Positions 52,008 to 63,870 of a stretch of DNA of 64,000 nt are shown here, in pieces; position 1 is the stretch's first letter, and each line of letters opens with the position of its first letter. The stretch is from positions 41,250,855 to 41,314,854 of the forward strand of contig NC_016131.3 of assembly GCF_000005505.3 (NCBI RefSeq), written 5' to 3'. The stretch is from Brachypodium distachyon. Taxonomy: Eukaryota; Streptophyta; Magnoliopsida; Poales; Poaceae. The notes beneath the pieces are model-generated. The model saw only the letters and a program-made list of their open reading frames with translations. It had not been told where the DNA came from and did no database searches. Position numbers and translations under genes: made by a program.

Positions 52008-53867
52008 TAATTACTCCGTAGCGTATTCGTGGTGCTACTGCTATAGTACTAGTATACAGCTCGGTGCATAATTAAGGGCGCAGTCGTCGTGAATTGATCA
52101 CGCATAAGTAAGTGCATAGCCGGCCTGCTCTTCTCTGCGTGCTCGAGTAAGGCAGTCAGCTCTTGAACAAGCTTAGCTTTACTCCATATGCCATTCGTCA
52201 ACAATTCGGTAATGCGTCAATATTGTGTGTTAGTTTGTAGAATTGTGTGGCAGTGCTGCTGCTGGTCAGCAAAGACCAATTCTGGGGCCTCGAAAGAGAG
52301 CCTGTGTACACGCGGCGTGCCGCGATCTCTCAATCGACCTTGGTTAATTAACAAGGTCAACGAGCACTTTATAGGAAAAGAAAACGGTTTTGCTATATCT
52401 AAGTTGTCTGATTGGGCTTTAAGATTTGAAACGGATGATAGAAAAGAAGGATAAAATGAGAGATCTAGATACTAATCCAACTCTCTCGTCAACTTAGATT
52501 TAAGTTTTTTCTTAAAAAATCAAACAATCTATTACTATCTTCGCTATTATCTTTACTACTCCTTAATTTACAGTTCCGTCAATCCATCGTCCCCTTCCCC
52601 GATCGATCTCGCTTGCCATACTATCGTCGATAGTACCGCCTGGACGGTCGATTTTCCATCGGTCCATCCCTGATCGCTCCCAGGCTCCCAGTCCCCACCT
52701 ATCTCTCCCTCCCGAACCCTATCTCCCACGTCCGTCCCCTCGCCTGGCCTCCTCCCTGCATCCGTCTCTGCACCGCGCGCCTGCCTCGCCGCCACCCCCG
52801 CCTGGCCTTCTCCCCTTTTTTCTCCCCATCTCGGCCTCTACTATACCGCCGTTGGTGCCACCGGCCGCACCTCGACATCCCTGGCATCCCTCGCGCGCCC
52901 TCTGCCGCTCCTCCTCTCACACAAAGCAGCGGCGGATGACGAAGATGACCGCCGCCGCCGCTGCATGTTGGCCACCGTCGAGGCCGTGCTTGGCAGGTGG
53001 CGGCACTGGGTTGCTGGCCATCATCGGCGTTCCGAGCGTCCTCCACCGCTGGCTACTCTCCCCCTGGTCCGCCGCCTCGCCATTAGCCGTCCATCGTCCA
53101 TCACCTCAAGGTAACTAACCCTATCAGCCTATCTCTACCTCCCTTCGGCTTCCTCCTCCATGTGCCCCTGACTTTAATGAGATTTCCTTTTCATCGATGG
53201 GCAGTCCACTAACCATGGTCTAGGCAGCACAACCGTGACCAACAGATACTGCTGATCGAGGATGATGGGTTTTCAAATCATGACATGTTGATGTGACTGT
53301 AACTAAGGGATTGCACAGGTATGCTTTGTAGTTCATACTATTATATCTCAGGTTGTTTCTCTCTGTTTTCATTGTTGCTGCTTAAACCATCGAATTATTG
53401 CAACTCACACACTAGGTCCTCATTGGAATATTTAGGAGTCGGAGAGTAACGTAACATTAGCATCAATATGTAGTATGCTGCAGGAATGGACATTCTAAAT
53501 GGTGTAAGACACAATCGTGCATCGTAAATTATTTGTTCTCGCTCAACACTAATTTGTTGAAAAGGTAGAGATTTTGGAGATCTGTCTCTCTACTGTAGAA
53601 TCAACTGTCGTCATTATCTTTGTGGTATCTTGTCGTACTCCTATTCCTTCTCACAGCCTCATGGATGAGGCCCCTTATGGAATGATACCGGTGTGCAAAC
53701 ATCAATGGTACCCTGTGTTTTTCTTGTGGTATATGGATCCTGTTGTTGGTCCAGTGATGGCTTTCCATCCTTGCAGGTTGAATGTGAAGAGCTTTCTCGA
53801 GTGATGATTTCTTAAAGAACCAAAATGCCTCACTTAGAAACGAAGCCAATCAGATTACAAAGAAATA
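52008..53867. other. Downstream of the kinase; possible unidentified transcript
   Basis: 52008-52560 is the kinase 3' flank. 52560-53115 is GC-rich, with open frames on both strands and a donor-like CAAGGTAAC near 53109. It could be a first exon, but no protein family is recognisable. 53120-53860 is AT-rich without a gene. Treat as unassigned. Confidence 0.3.
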
Positions 53868-53948
53868 CTTCCTCCGTTCCTAAATACTTGTCGTGGTTTT
53901 AGTGCAAATTTGCACTAAAACCACGACAAGTATTAAGAACGGAGAGAG
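53868..53948. mobile_element. Palindromic Stowaway-like MITE, 81 bp
   Basis: TA at 53866-53867 and 53949-53950. The two halves are almost perfect inverse copies around TGCAAATTTGCA, so the RNA would fold into one long stem. Ends CTTCCTCCGTTCCTAAATAC and the inverse of TATTAAGAACGGAGAGAG. Confidence 0.85.
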
Positions 53949-54086
53949 TACATGCCTGGTATTCCTTCTTAACTAAACAAAGGTACTTTGTGTTTTTCAT
54001 TTAATTATACATCTGCTTTGCAGCTAGCAACTACTTTGGGTTGTTTGTTATAAAATATTTCAAGGAGGAAACACTATCTCATGGAC

Positions 54087-55219
54087 TGATATGGACATGA
54101 TCACCATGGATACGACCATTACAAACCTAATTATTGGAGTATTTAATAACAATTCTAATTAGGTGAATTCAATTATTAAATATGTTCAATAAGATGCCTG
54201 CATAATAAGATCGGACATGATCACCATGGATACGACCATTACAAACCTAATTATTGGAGTATTCAATAACAATTCTAATCAGGTGAATTCAATTATTAAA
54301 TATGTTCAATATATTACTTGCAAAGAGGCAGAGCTACAATATTGTCTGATCTTATTATGCAGGCATCTTATTGAACTCTACAAGTCCAAAGTGAAAATGA
54401 AGCGTGATAGCCTGCAAAGGGAGATTCAAAGTGAAACCTATCAAGTCTACTTTCCAACAAATCAAACGGCACATGATTCGGAGCTTGCTAGAGAAAGATA
54501 TCACGAATTAAAATTGAATCCGATTCGGGTCCGAGCTACCAGGAGACCCGAATTTGTTTTAATCACCCATGCCGCATCCAGAGTCCAAATTAAGCAAACA
54601 AGTATTTGTTGGAAAGATAATTTTGAGACCTTTCCAAAAGATCTGGCCCCACCAGAAGATTCGACGCGAGCTGACCGTGACGGACAAAACAAGCTGACGG
54701 ATCTGTTTTTCTATTTCCTAAAGAGTTGTTGTTTTGTTAGGAAACTTAGAGATAGAGTTAGATTTCGGTCCCATGCCCAAGTTGGCCGAAAATCCATCTT
54801 CCTCCTCCTTTATATACCTCACGAGCCCCCTTAAGGAGCCTTGGGTTTTGATTAGATAAAGTTTAGCCATCTTTGCTACTTTCGTATAATCGCGAGTGTC
54901 GGTTAGACCATCTGTTTTACTGTTGTCAAGACTCCAACTTATCGTCTCGTTGAGACATTGGTTTGATATAGTATATTCACAATTTCAGATTGCATCCGCT
55001 ATTTATCTTGTTCTTGCTTGTTCTTCGATTGCTTGCAGGAACAAAGACCTTCGTGGTCAGGTTGATCGTGCCCCCGCATGATCAATAATCCTCTGAAGTT
55101 GGTGTATCGATTGCTTAAGCGCTGCCTTCTAGGCCGTAGTCGGATCGTCAACGTCACCTTCTACCCAACTCGAGAGTTATCAATCTCATCAAAAGATCGG
55201 GCCACCCCCAGCCATATCA
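54087..55219 (+). repeat. 5' LTR of element E
   Basis: TGATATGGACATG to GCCATATCA. The first 120 bp are partly duplicated: 54096-54190 recurs at 54216-54310. Between them 54191-54212 is the inverse of 54348-54369, the mark of a fold-back copy event. A TATATACC box is near 54812. Confidence 0.85.
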
Positions 55220-55221
55220 CG

Positions 55222-55233
55222 TGGTATCAGAGC
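55222..55233 (+). other. Primer-binding site of element E
   Basis: TGGTATCAGAGC, complementary to the 3' end of initiator tRNA-Met, two bases after the LTR. Confidence 0.9.
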
Positions 55234-56709
55234 TTAAGGTTGCTCGGTGAGATTTTTCCAGTTTTTCCATAGTTTAGATATGTTTTACCTATAGTCCAGA
55301 AAAAACCGATAAAAAAAAGTAGGGATTAGTTACCTTCGTCCCTAAAACCAATCTGAGCCTTGCAATTTTCACATTAGTATTTGCATTGTTGAATCTTTGC
55401 TGCATTAATCGTGTCGAGTTGTTGGATTAGATTGGATCTTTTTCAGATTTTTTTCTACTAGATCGAACTTGCTTTTGGTTTTCTTGTTCTTCGTGTGAGG
55501 CAGGTTTCCTTCATCAATCTTCCGCCGCCAAACTTCCTGCCACACCACTGCCACGCCATAATCTTCCGCCACCACCATATCTTCCATCGAGTCCTACACC
55601 GAGTCCTTCCCCGAGTTCGAGTCCGAGTCCAATCAAGAGTGCTTTTGGGAAAGTGTTTCATAATAGATCGAATTTTGTTTAGAGATCAAGTAGTTTGGAA
55701 AGTTGGAAAAAAAAGAAAGGAAAAAAAAGGAAAGAAAGAACGAAAAAAACGAAACTAAAGAGAGAAAGAATCAGTTTCGGATCCACGTTGAGAGAATTTT
55801 AGTTTCGGTTGGGTTTGACCCGTGTTCAGTAAAACGGGCGTATCTTTTGCATACCAACTCGGATTTGGACGTTCTTCGACTCTTTGGAAAGCTCATGACG
55901 AGGCGCATCTGAAAATATCCAGGGTGATTCCCTGCACTTTAACCCCCAAATTCGGCTCCTAAGGTCGATTTTCGGAGTTTCCAAGTTTCTGCATCCGTTT
56001 TCCAGCGTCGCTGCAGCCAGTGTTTTTCCGTTATCTCCACCGTCCGGCCTCCGATTTGAGTGATCTTGAACTTGCTGGAAAGCTTGTTTCGATACGCTAC
56101 TAACCCATATTTTTTCCATATTTTTCTGACGTTTTCTTACAGCACCCTTTGCTGTTCTGCGACAGCCCACGTGCAGTTTTCCGGTCTTTACTTCTTTTGC
56201 GTGAGTTTCTGGGGTTAAAAAAAAGAAAAAAAGAAGAAAAGAATAAGAAGCCAAACAGAAGGCCACAAAAAGAAAAAAAAAAGAAAAAAATCCCAAAGAT
56301 TTACTTGATTTACCTTTATTTTGATCTTTCTATCCTACCTTTTTCAGTATCTAGGCTTAGATTGTTTATGTAATTCGTTCTTATCGACTCCAGCAGCTAG
56401 GACTAGCATTATTGAGCATTTTTTCAACTTTGCATTACTGGTTTGATTATTTGCTTTTCCTTACTACTCACGAAAGCCTCCAAGCTCCACAGATTCTACA
56501 CCTAGGTTGGTTTGTTACCGAGGCATCGATACATTCAATCTTCGGAGGCTTGGTTACGCCGCTGGCCATCACCTTCCTGTTTTGCATTGTAAGAACTCGT
56601 AAGAACTTGAACTTTAGCTTGAGAGTTGAGCGACTTGTAACCACATCCTAGTAGTTGATAGGAACATATTCCTGCGATTTGTTTCTTGTCTTCTACTAAC
56701 CATGACAGG
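55234..56709 (+). other. Element E 5' untranslated region
   Basis: Long non-coding leader with purine-rich (55690-55780) and A-rich (56215-56300) tracts. No conserved protein seen. Confidence 0.5.
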
Positions 56710-57440
56710 ATGATAACCTTGAGGGTGTCCCGATCTTTCGATGAGATACCTAATTATCGATTTGGAAGGAGGTGACGTTGACGATGCGACTACAACCTAG
56801 GAGGCAGTGCCTTAGCGATCGATACACCAACTCCCGAAGGTTATTGAGCGGGGGCACGATCAACCTGACCACGAAGGTCTTTGTTCCTGCAAGCAATCGA
56901 AGAACAAGCAAGAACAAGATGAAAAGCAATCTGAAATTGCGAATAGGAGATATGAAGGTTCACGAATCTGAATATTCAATATTGTTGGAGTCTTGATGAC
57001 GGTAAAACAAGTGGTCTAACCGACACACGCGATTACACGAAAGTAGCAAAGGCTAAACTTTATCTAATCAAAACCCAAGGCTCCATGGGGGGGCTCATGG
57101 GGTATAAATAGGAGGGAAACTAGGTGGTTTTCGGACAGGCCCTTGAGGGACTCCGAAACGGCCTAGGAATCCTCCTAAAACACAACGAAAACATCTAAAA
57201 ATTGGCTGGACCCTATTACATGGCCTTGGGCCCAATAAAGCAAGGTTATAACCCTCATCTTTGGCCCATAGATACCCATTGGAGGGGAATCCTCCACTTG
57301 GCCGAAATCCCATTGATGAAGAGGATGCGGCCTTCTTCTCATCTCTCGTTATGGCGGTTTCAATGTTCTGAAATCATCACTTGAGCTAGCTCCCGCCATC
57401 TTGCTGCCACATCCATGGTTTGCTGTCCAACGCTGATCCT
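56710..57440 (-). repeat. Inverted LTR fragment related to element E
   Basis: The minus strand matches the second half of the E LTR: shared GCTTGCAGGAACAAAGACCT, TCAGGTTGATCGTGCCCC and AGATAAAGTTTAGCC segments. It is a diverged relative inserted or copied backwards inside E. Its right border is not clear. Confidence 0.65.
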
Positions 57441-57678
57441 TGAGGTCCAAGTTAGGTCCTTCATTCCTAAAACACATAAAAGAACCCATCTTAGGCAGCA
57501 CCATATTCTCATTAATATTAAATGAAGTACCGAGGAACGAAAGTACCTGATAATTTAGTTGTCGTGCACGAGCTCTAGTAATTGGTCCATATATCTCCGG
57601 TACTTGAGGTGTAGGTGCTGTAGGGGCTGTGGTTGTATCATTAGTTGGGATGTCCTCATCACAGGACTTACACGAAGA

Positions 57679-59601
57679 ATGGAAAGTAGGCCTATGCTAT
57701 CAAGTGACCGACATGAGCGCTTTTCACCATATCCATCCTCCTCGTCTCTTGTTGACATTGGCAAGGCAAAAGTATATCACAATCCTTGTAATGCCAATAA
57801 TTGTTTTGGAGCTTCCTTTGATGGAAATAATGATGCTAAAGCTTATATTTATTGGGAAATAGCTCTAATTGAACAATTCACATGCTTCCATGTACTAGAT
57901 AGTCGTAAGGTCCAAATTGCTAGTAGTAAATTTCGTTTTGATGCATTATCTTGGTGGAGTGAGCTGGTTAGAGAAAAAAAAATACCTCACACGTGGATTG
58001 ATATGAAGAAAATCATGAGAGAAAAATATGCTCCTCCAAGTTATGCTTATGAGTTGCGTTCCAAATTACGACGTTTGAATCAAGATGATAAAACTGTTGA
58101 TGATTACTACCTTGAGTTCCAAATTTTAACATTGCGATCTGGTTTAGATGAAACCGAAGGAAGAAAAATGGATAGATTTTACTATGGGCTTAACTTTGAA
58201 ATTTCTTATATGATTGAATATGGACAATACGACTCTATATTTTGTTTGCTTAATCTTGCTCGTGAAGTTGAGAGGAAATTACAGCGAAGGTCTACTACAA
58301 ATGAGTCGAGCCCACAAGGTAATGATACAAAAGATTGTGTTGCTGAATTAAATTTTCCATGTGATCAAAGAGTTGAGCTATCAAGTGAATTTTCAGCACC
58401 ATGTGACATAGATGATGCGCCTACTATTTTGATTGCACCTCCTGTTCCAATTAGTTTTTATAATGATCGGAGTGCACAAATTAATGTCAAAGACAATGAA
58501 TCATGTGAGGAAATAGATATTCTTTCGGGAGAAACATGTGACGTAGATAAATTTGGTTTAGGTTGTGTCGAGTTAATTACACATGGAGTGATTGATAAGG
58601 ATCCACCCATTAATTCTTTGTGTTACATTACACTTGATACACCTATGTATTTGTCACATGCAATGGATAAAGTGTCCGAGTTAAGAATTTCGAAATCTTT
58701 TACTGTCCATGGATACACTATTCATTTAATTGGACAACATGATGTGAACAATAACATTTTGGTGCATGAGATTTGCATTACTTGTGATAATTTTCCTGTC
58801 TTGGGAGAAAAGAAATTTTTGCACATGCTTAATCATTTTAATATGACCTCCAATATTTGTGTTCATTATTTGCCAAATAGTTGTTTACACGATTGTATGA
58901 ATATTAGTGCTTTGACTTGCTCTAAATTTCAGCATCTTGTCGTAACTAATTTGGGTACCATTAATTATTATTCTCCAGTGTTGGGATGGTATAATGGTGA
59001 GCAGTGCAAACCAAATACAAGACATTGTTTCACTTATATATGCAAAAAAACATTTTGTCAATTTTCTTGCTGGAATGTTATTCATGATGATTGTTTGACT
59101 AATTATCTCATGAGATTTTGTTATAAAACATTAATTGTGCAAGAAAGGAGATGTATAAAGATGGATGACATATACATATACCATGCACATACTTTGTCTA
59201 TTTTGTCAGTTTCTTTTCAGCACAAACGACGCCGAGGACGGCTTTCCTTTCAAGAAAGGGAGGATGATATGGACATGACCATGGATACGACCATTACAAA
59301 CCTAATTATTGGAGTATTCAATAACAATTCTAATCAGGTGAATTCAATTATTAAATATGTTCAATATATTACTTGCAAAGAGGCAGAGCTACTATATTGT
59401 CTGATCTTATTATGCAGGCATCTTATTGAACTCTACAAGTCCAAAGTGAAGATGAAGTGTGATAGTCTGCTGATCGTCAACGTCAACTCCTACCCAAATC
59501 GAGAGTTATTAATCTCATCGAAAGATCGGTCCACCCCGACCCACATCATGGACACAACAAATGTATTAGTAAATTGGAAGCAAGAACACAAAAATAGCTA
59601 G
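57679..59601 (+). CDS. Element E gag-like protein, open through the 3' LTR
   Basis: I chose ATG 57679 (MESRPM), which follows non-gag sequence. Residues about 50-230 show a retrotransposon Gag domain (PF03732-like): FDALSWWSELVREKK, YAYELRSKLRRLNQDDKTVD and FQILTLRSGLDETEG. No zinc knuckle follows. The remaining 350 or so residues are Cys- and His-containing but match nothing I know. The frame has no stop in the internal region. It crosses the polypurine tract at 59252 and the whole 3' LTR, ending at 59601. The long intact frame implies either recent activity or selection on Gag. Function: particle formation for its own RNA, inferred. Confidence 0.65.
   Translation: MESRPMLSSDRHERFSPYPSSSSLVDIGKAKVYHNPCNANNCFGASFDGNNDAKAYIYWEIALIEQFTCFHVLDSRKVQIASSKFRFDALSWWSELVREKKIPHTWIDMKKIMREKYAPPSYAYELRSKLRRLNQDDKTVDDYYLEFQILTLRSGLDETEGRKMDRFYYGLNFEISYMIEYGQYDSIFCLLNLAREVERKLQRRSTTNESSPQGNDTKDCVAELNFPCDQRVELSSEFSAPCDIDDAPTILIAPPVPISFYNDRSAQINVKDNESCEEIDILSGETCDVDKFGLGCVELITHGVIDKDPPINSLCYITLDTPMYLSHAMDKVSELRISKSFTVHGYTIHLIGQHDVNNNILVHEICITCDNFPVLGEKKFLHMLNHFNMTSNICVHYLPNSCLHDCMNISALTCSKFQHLVVTNLGTINYYSPVLGWYNGEQCKPNTRHCFTYICKKTFCQFSCWNVIHDDCLTNYLMRFCYKTLIVQERRCIKMDDIYIYHAHTLSILSVSFQHKRRRGRLSFQEREDDMDMTMDTTITNLIIGVFNNNSNQVNSIIKYVQYITCKEAELLYCLILLCRHLIELYKSKVKMKCDSLLIVNVNSYPNRELLISSKDRSTPTHIMDTTNVLVNWKQEHKNS
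59252..59264 (+). other. Polypurine tract of element E
   Basis: AAGAAAGGGAGGA immediately before the TGATATGG start of the 3' LTR. Confidence 0.85.
59265..59548 (+). repeat. 3' LTR of element E, internally deleted
   Basis: Keeps the first 200 bp or so and the last 85 of the LTR. About 730 bp, corresponding to about 54410-55135 of the 5' LTR, are missing. It lacks the fold-back duplication of the 5' LTR, so it shows the ancestral start. Confidence 0.8.
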
Positions 59602-59654
59602 AACACAAACATAGCCGGGGTGTTTGATACTTGATCTGATTTCGCAACTTCCTG

Positions 59655-59767
59655 CTCCCTCCGTCTCATATTAAGTGTCAAAATATTACATGTATTTAGA
59701 CAATTTCTAGGCATAGATACATCCATATTTGGACAAATTTGGGACAGTTAATATGGGACGGAGGGAG
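59655..59767. mobile_element. Stowaway-like MITE
   Basis: Ends CTCCCTCCGTCTCATATTAA and the inverse of TTAATATGGGACGGAGGGAG, followed by TA (59768-59769). Confidence 0.8.
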
Positions 59768-61108
59768 TATTTATGTTTTCTACACCAATTATCTTATGTT
59801 ACCGTGTATGTTGAATGCAATGTGATTATTTCCTTACAGCTTTGCTGGAACAGGCATTTAAAATCGGTCCATCTTCTCTTCTTGGGCAGTCTGCCATGCC
59901 TTCCGTGTTTGAGATGTTTGAAGGAGACATACATACCTGAAGATGTTATTTTTAGAAGATCCAAGGAGGCTCTATGCACCAGGTCAGATATATCACACTG
60001 TGAAAGAAAAATGTTCAGGTATCCTCTTAATTCTTGGAGATGTAGTCATGTAGCATTCTTTTAGATAGATGTTAGGCTATCTTTGGAACAATGTTGGAGG
60101 GAACAACTATGTAGATTCTCACGTGTAATCTGAAGTAAATTAATGTAATCCATCTGTCATGTTAATGTAAGCTAGAAGTTAGTTACATCTTGATAAGTTC
60201 TTGTGCTAATTAATTCCATTTTATGATAGTCCTTTGCAAAAAAAAATATCGTATGAAGATTATTAAGGTCGCACTATTTATTACACTACTGTTGACAAGA
60301 AACATATAAAGAGGTAAGGGCACCGACAAAGAGTTTAGAGTCTGATAATTATTTGTTAGATACGGAGGACTGATTGTGTCCATAACACAGCTATGCCGCC
60401 GCCTAACATGACTACATCTTCTTGCAATGGTCGTGCGCATGTGCGGTAGCAAGGTCCACACAATAGGTCGACTGCTATAGAATGGGTCGATGAATAAGGA
60501 AAAGAAGAGGGTGGAAAGACCTGCATTTTTAAGAGGCGCAAGCGAATGAGATATATCTAACTAGGAGAAACAGAACCAATGATGGCAAAAGATAGGAAGG
60601 AAGCAAGAGCATGACACCGGGTTTGATTTTGGTTTGATTCTCGGTCAACATACTTTTATTGGCCGCTATGTTTACAAAATAAAATGATCATGTGGTCAAA
60701 ATGCCTATTCATTTTATTATTGTTCCATAACAACGCACGGACACTACACTAGTCTACTATTAAATTGCAGTTGATGGTGAGGACATGTTGCCCATACATC
60801 ACCCCACCCAAACCCCACGTATGCTAAAAAAAACTAAAAACCTGAAGCGTTTTTTTTTCTTTTTTCCTCCCGTCTCTCTGTTGCCCACACCGTTTCCCCC
60901 GATATCTTCTCGTCCGGGTCCTCCCGTCTCCTTTTTCCCGTGGTTGAGATGAGATTGAGCCCGCTGCTGCCACTGGAGAAAGGCTCGAAGCCCCCAGCGA
61001 GTTCTGTCCTCCACGACCCCCTTGCATCTCCTCCTCCACGAGCCCCTTCGCGACGTCCTTGGCCCCCTCCTCTGTGAGCCCCTCAGTCGAACAGCAGTTC
61101 GAATATTA
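59768..61108. other. Intergenic, nothing recognised
   Basis: AT-rich to about 60790, then CT-rich with short open frames that have no family features. No element ends found. Confidence 0.4.
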
Positions 61109-61528
61109 GAGCATCTCGAATGGCATCCCCCAAAGCTATCCCAAATGTCCTATTTGAGGGATATGGACATTTTGTTCCCAAAATCATCTCTCAATGGCAT
61201 CCCCTAAACAGGCAAAATGCCATATTTGTCCGGACACATTCCCCAAACTTGCCCCAAATTTGGGAGAGATTTGGGGTGTCTGGACATTGTCCGGTGCTCT
61301 CTTTTGTCCGCCCTGGCCCCACAACAAGAGATGGGAAAAGGTGAAGAAAAAGTGAAAAGCACAGGAGAAAGGATAAAGAGAAGGAAAAGTTAATTTGGAA
61401 GAGAAATTTGGGGATGTGGTTGGGTGATGTGGGCGGACATGAGGAGGACACATGTCCACTTGCTCCCCCAAATGACCAAAAAAAGGACATTTTAGGACAA
61501 AATTTAGGGGATTCCATTGGAGTTGCTC
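61109..61528. mobile_element. Tourist-like (PIF/Harbinger) MITE, 420 bp
   Basis: TTA flanks at 61106-61108 and 61529-61531. Ends GAGCATCTCGAATGGCATCC and the inverse of GGATTCCATTGGAGTTGCTC. An inner copy of ATGGCATCCCC at 61194 suggests internal repetition. Confidence 0.85.
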
Positions 61529-61787
61529 TTACATAACCATCCCCCATGTACTCCCTAGCCGCCGTCCATCTCCTTCCTCTTCTCCGGCCGCCACCTATCT
61601 CCTTCCCATCCGCACATCCTCTATCTCCTCCACCTGGAGTCTCCTGCCATCTCATCAATCTCTCCTCTCTCCCCAGGAGCCGCCGACGGATGCATCAGGT
61701 CATCAGGCTCTGTCTTTGTCTCTGAAACCAACAAAATTATTTCCTCGGCTCCTCCGTCGAAACCACCAGACAGAGGGCTGGGTTAAG
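61529..61787. other. Spacer between MITE and copia LTR
   Basis: CT-rich sequence, no gene seen. Confidence 0.4.
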
Positions 61788-63526
61788 TGATGGGTTCGTT
61801 GCATGGAAAACAAAAAAATTCCTACGAGATGTGCGGAAGAAACCCAAAAACATATCTACTAGATGTAAGTAACGAGAGGGATTATGAGCATCATACCCTC
61901 GTAGACCACAAAGCGTTACGATCATGGGATCGTTGTTGGCGTAGTGGAACTTTCGATGAGATCAATCTCAGTGCAGAAACGACGGCACCTCCTTGCTATC
62001 CACACATTCAGCTTCACGTCGTCGCCTCCTTCTTGATCCAGCAAGCGAGGGGAAGAGGTCGATGAGATTCCAGCAGCACGACGGCGTGGTAGTGGCTATG
62101 GTGGAGAGCTCCGCGGGCAGAGTTTCGCTGCGCGCGAGAGAGGAGGAGGAGAAGGGGTTAGGGGAGAGAGATCCAGCTGAGGGTTTGGTGTGTTCTCTCC
62201 ACCTGCCCCTCACCTCTATTTATATAGGGGGTGGTGGCCAGGTTTTGCCACTCCTCCAAGAAAGAGCTAGGGACGGCCAGGAGAGGGAAAGGAGTCCCGG
62301 GAGGACTCCCTCCCCACGAACTCCTCCCCCACGTACAGTGGAGTTGTTCCTCCCCTTTCCCCCTAATGGGCCTAGGGGATAACTAATTAGATTGCTCTAA
62401 TTAATTATTATAGAGGCCCAATTAAATTCTCAGGAATATTCTGGAACATTTCAGAACCTTTTGAGAACTTCCAGAACCTTCTAGAACATTCCTGGACTAT
62501 ACCGGAAAATATCCCGAACTTTTCCGAAACCCTGAAACAGCTTTCCCATATATAATTCTTTATCTCCGGACCATTCCGAAGCTCTTCGTGATGTCCTGGA
62601 TCCCATCCGAAACTCTGAATCATAATTCAATAGCACCATCTTTTATCTCATCAAACCCTAGCGACATTTAGCGATAAGTGTGTGACCCTACGGGTTCGAG
62701 GACATGTGGACATGACCGAGACACCTCTCCGATCAATAACCAATAGCGGGACCTGAATGTCCGTAATGGTTCCCACATATTCCACGAAGATCTCATCGGT
62801 TGAACCACGATGTCGAGGATTCAATTAATCTGGTATTCAATTCCCTTTGTCTCGCGATATATTACTTGCCCAAGATTTCATCGTCGGTATCACCATACCT
62901 AGTTCAATCTCGTTTCTGACAAGTTCTCTTTACTCGTACTGCAATATAATATCCTGTGACTAAACACATTAGTCACATGCTTGAAAGCTCATTAGGATGT
63001 TATATTACCGAGAGGGCCCAGAGATATCTCTCCGTCACATGGAGTGACAAATCCCACTTTTGATCCATACAACCCAACAAGCACCTTCCGAGATACCTGA
63101 AGAACACCTTTATGATCACCTGGTTACGAGATGACGGTTGATGTCCACAAAGTATTTTTCCGATACTAGGGAGTGGCACGATCTTATGGTCTAAGGAAAT
63201 GATACTTGACATAATAAAAGCATTAGCAATTTAAACTTAAGTGACACGATCAAAAGCTATACTTAGGTTTGGGTCTGTCCATCACATTATTCTCCTAGTG
63301 ATATGACCTCGTTATTAAATGACAACACATGTCTATGGTTAGGAAACCTTAACCATCTTTTAATCAACGAGTTAATCTAGTAGAGGCGTATTAGGGACAC
63401 GGTATTTGTTTATTTATCCACACATGTATTTAGTTTCCTGTTAATACAATTATAACATGGATAACAAACATTTATCAAGAACAAGGAAATATGATAATAA
63501 CATATTTATTATTGCCTCTAGGGCAT
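61788..63526 (-). repeat. BARE/Angela/RIRE1-like copia LTR, inverted and truncated
   Basis: On the minus strand the sequence starts within CCCTAGAGGCAATAATAAA (right edge). It contains the long series of LTR landmarks known from the BARE-1/RIRE1 group (GGAGAGATATCTCTGGGCCC, CCTCGACATCGTGGTTCA, GGAATTTTTTTGTTTTCCAT) and ends CCCATCA at 61788. The length (1.74 kb) fits. The first dozen or so bases of the LTR are missing at the right, where tandem repeats begin. No internal region is attached, so it is a solo or truncated LTR. Confidence 0.8.
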
Positions 63527-63870
63527 GTCACATCATCACATCATTAATGTGTTCATACCTATTTAGTAAAAACTCATATTTTTTGCACATGCATGCAAGT
63601 TATTTCACATCAAGTTCCTACAATACAATTTCATCATATGTTTTCAATTTTGGATAATCTTTCGTTAACCCAATACTTGATTCTCTCAACATGCAAGCAT
63701 GTCACATCATCACATCATTAATGTGTTCGCACCTATTTAGTAAATTCTCATATATTTTTCACATGCATGCAAATTATTTCACATCAAGTTTCTACAATAC
63801 AATTTCATCATATGTTTTCAATTTTCGAAAATCTTTCATTGCTAAACAATTTGACTCAGGCATGTTAACT
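63524..63870. repeat. 174-bp AT-rich tandem repeat, two units
   Basis: Units start at 63524 and 63698 (CATGTCACATCATCACATCA) and share ATTTCACATCAAGTT and TTTCATCATATGTTTTCAAT. Nothing is recognised between 63870 and 64000. Confidence 0.8.

Larger units (their letters stand above)
54087..59548 (+). mobile_element. Element E: gag-only LTR retrotransposon
   Basis: 5' LTR 54087-55219, primer-binding site TGGTATCAGAGC (55222-55233, initiator tRNA-Met type), internal region, polypurine tract AAGAAAGGGAGGA (59252-59264) and 3' LTR 59265-59548, with a perfect TSD TGGAC (54082-54086 and 59549-59553). The only coding region is a gag-like ORF. No protease, RT or integrase exists, so it depends on a partner element. 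An inverted piece of a related LTR sits at about 56710-57440. Confidence 0.85.

Noticed and set aside
52699..53118. Pro/Ala/Ser-rich frames as a new gene
   Set aside because: Open on both strands with no recognisable family. A single donor-like site is not enough to call a gene, so it is reported only as an unassigned region.
55222..55233. TGGTATCAGAGC as part of a tRNA gene
   Set aside because: Only the 12 bases complementary to a tRNA end are present, right after an LTR. This is a primer-binding site, not a tRNA gene.
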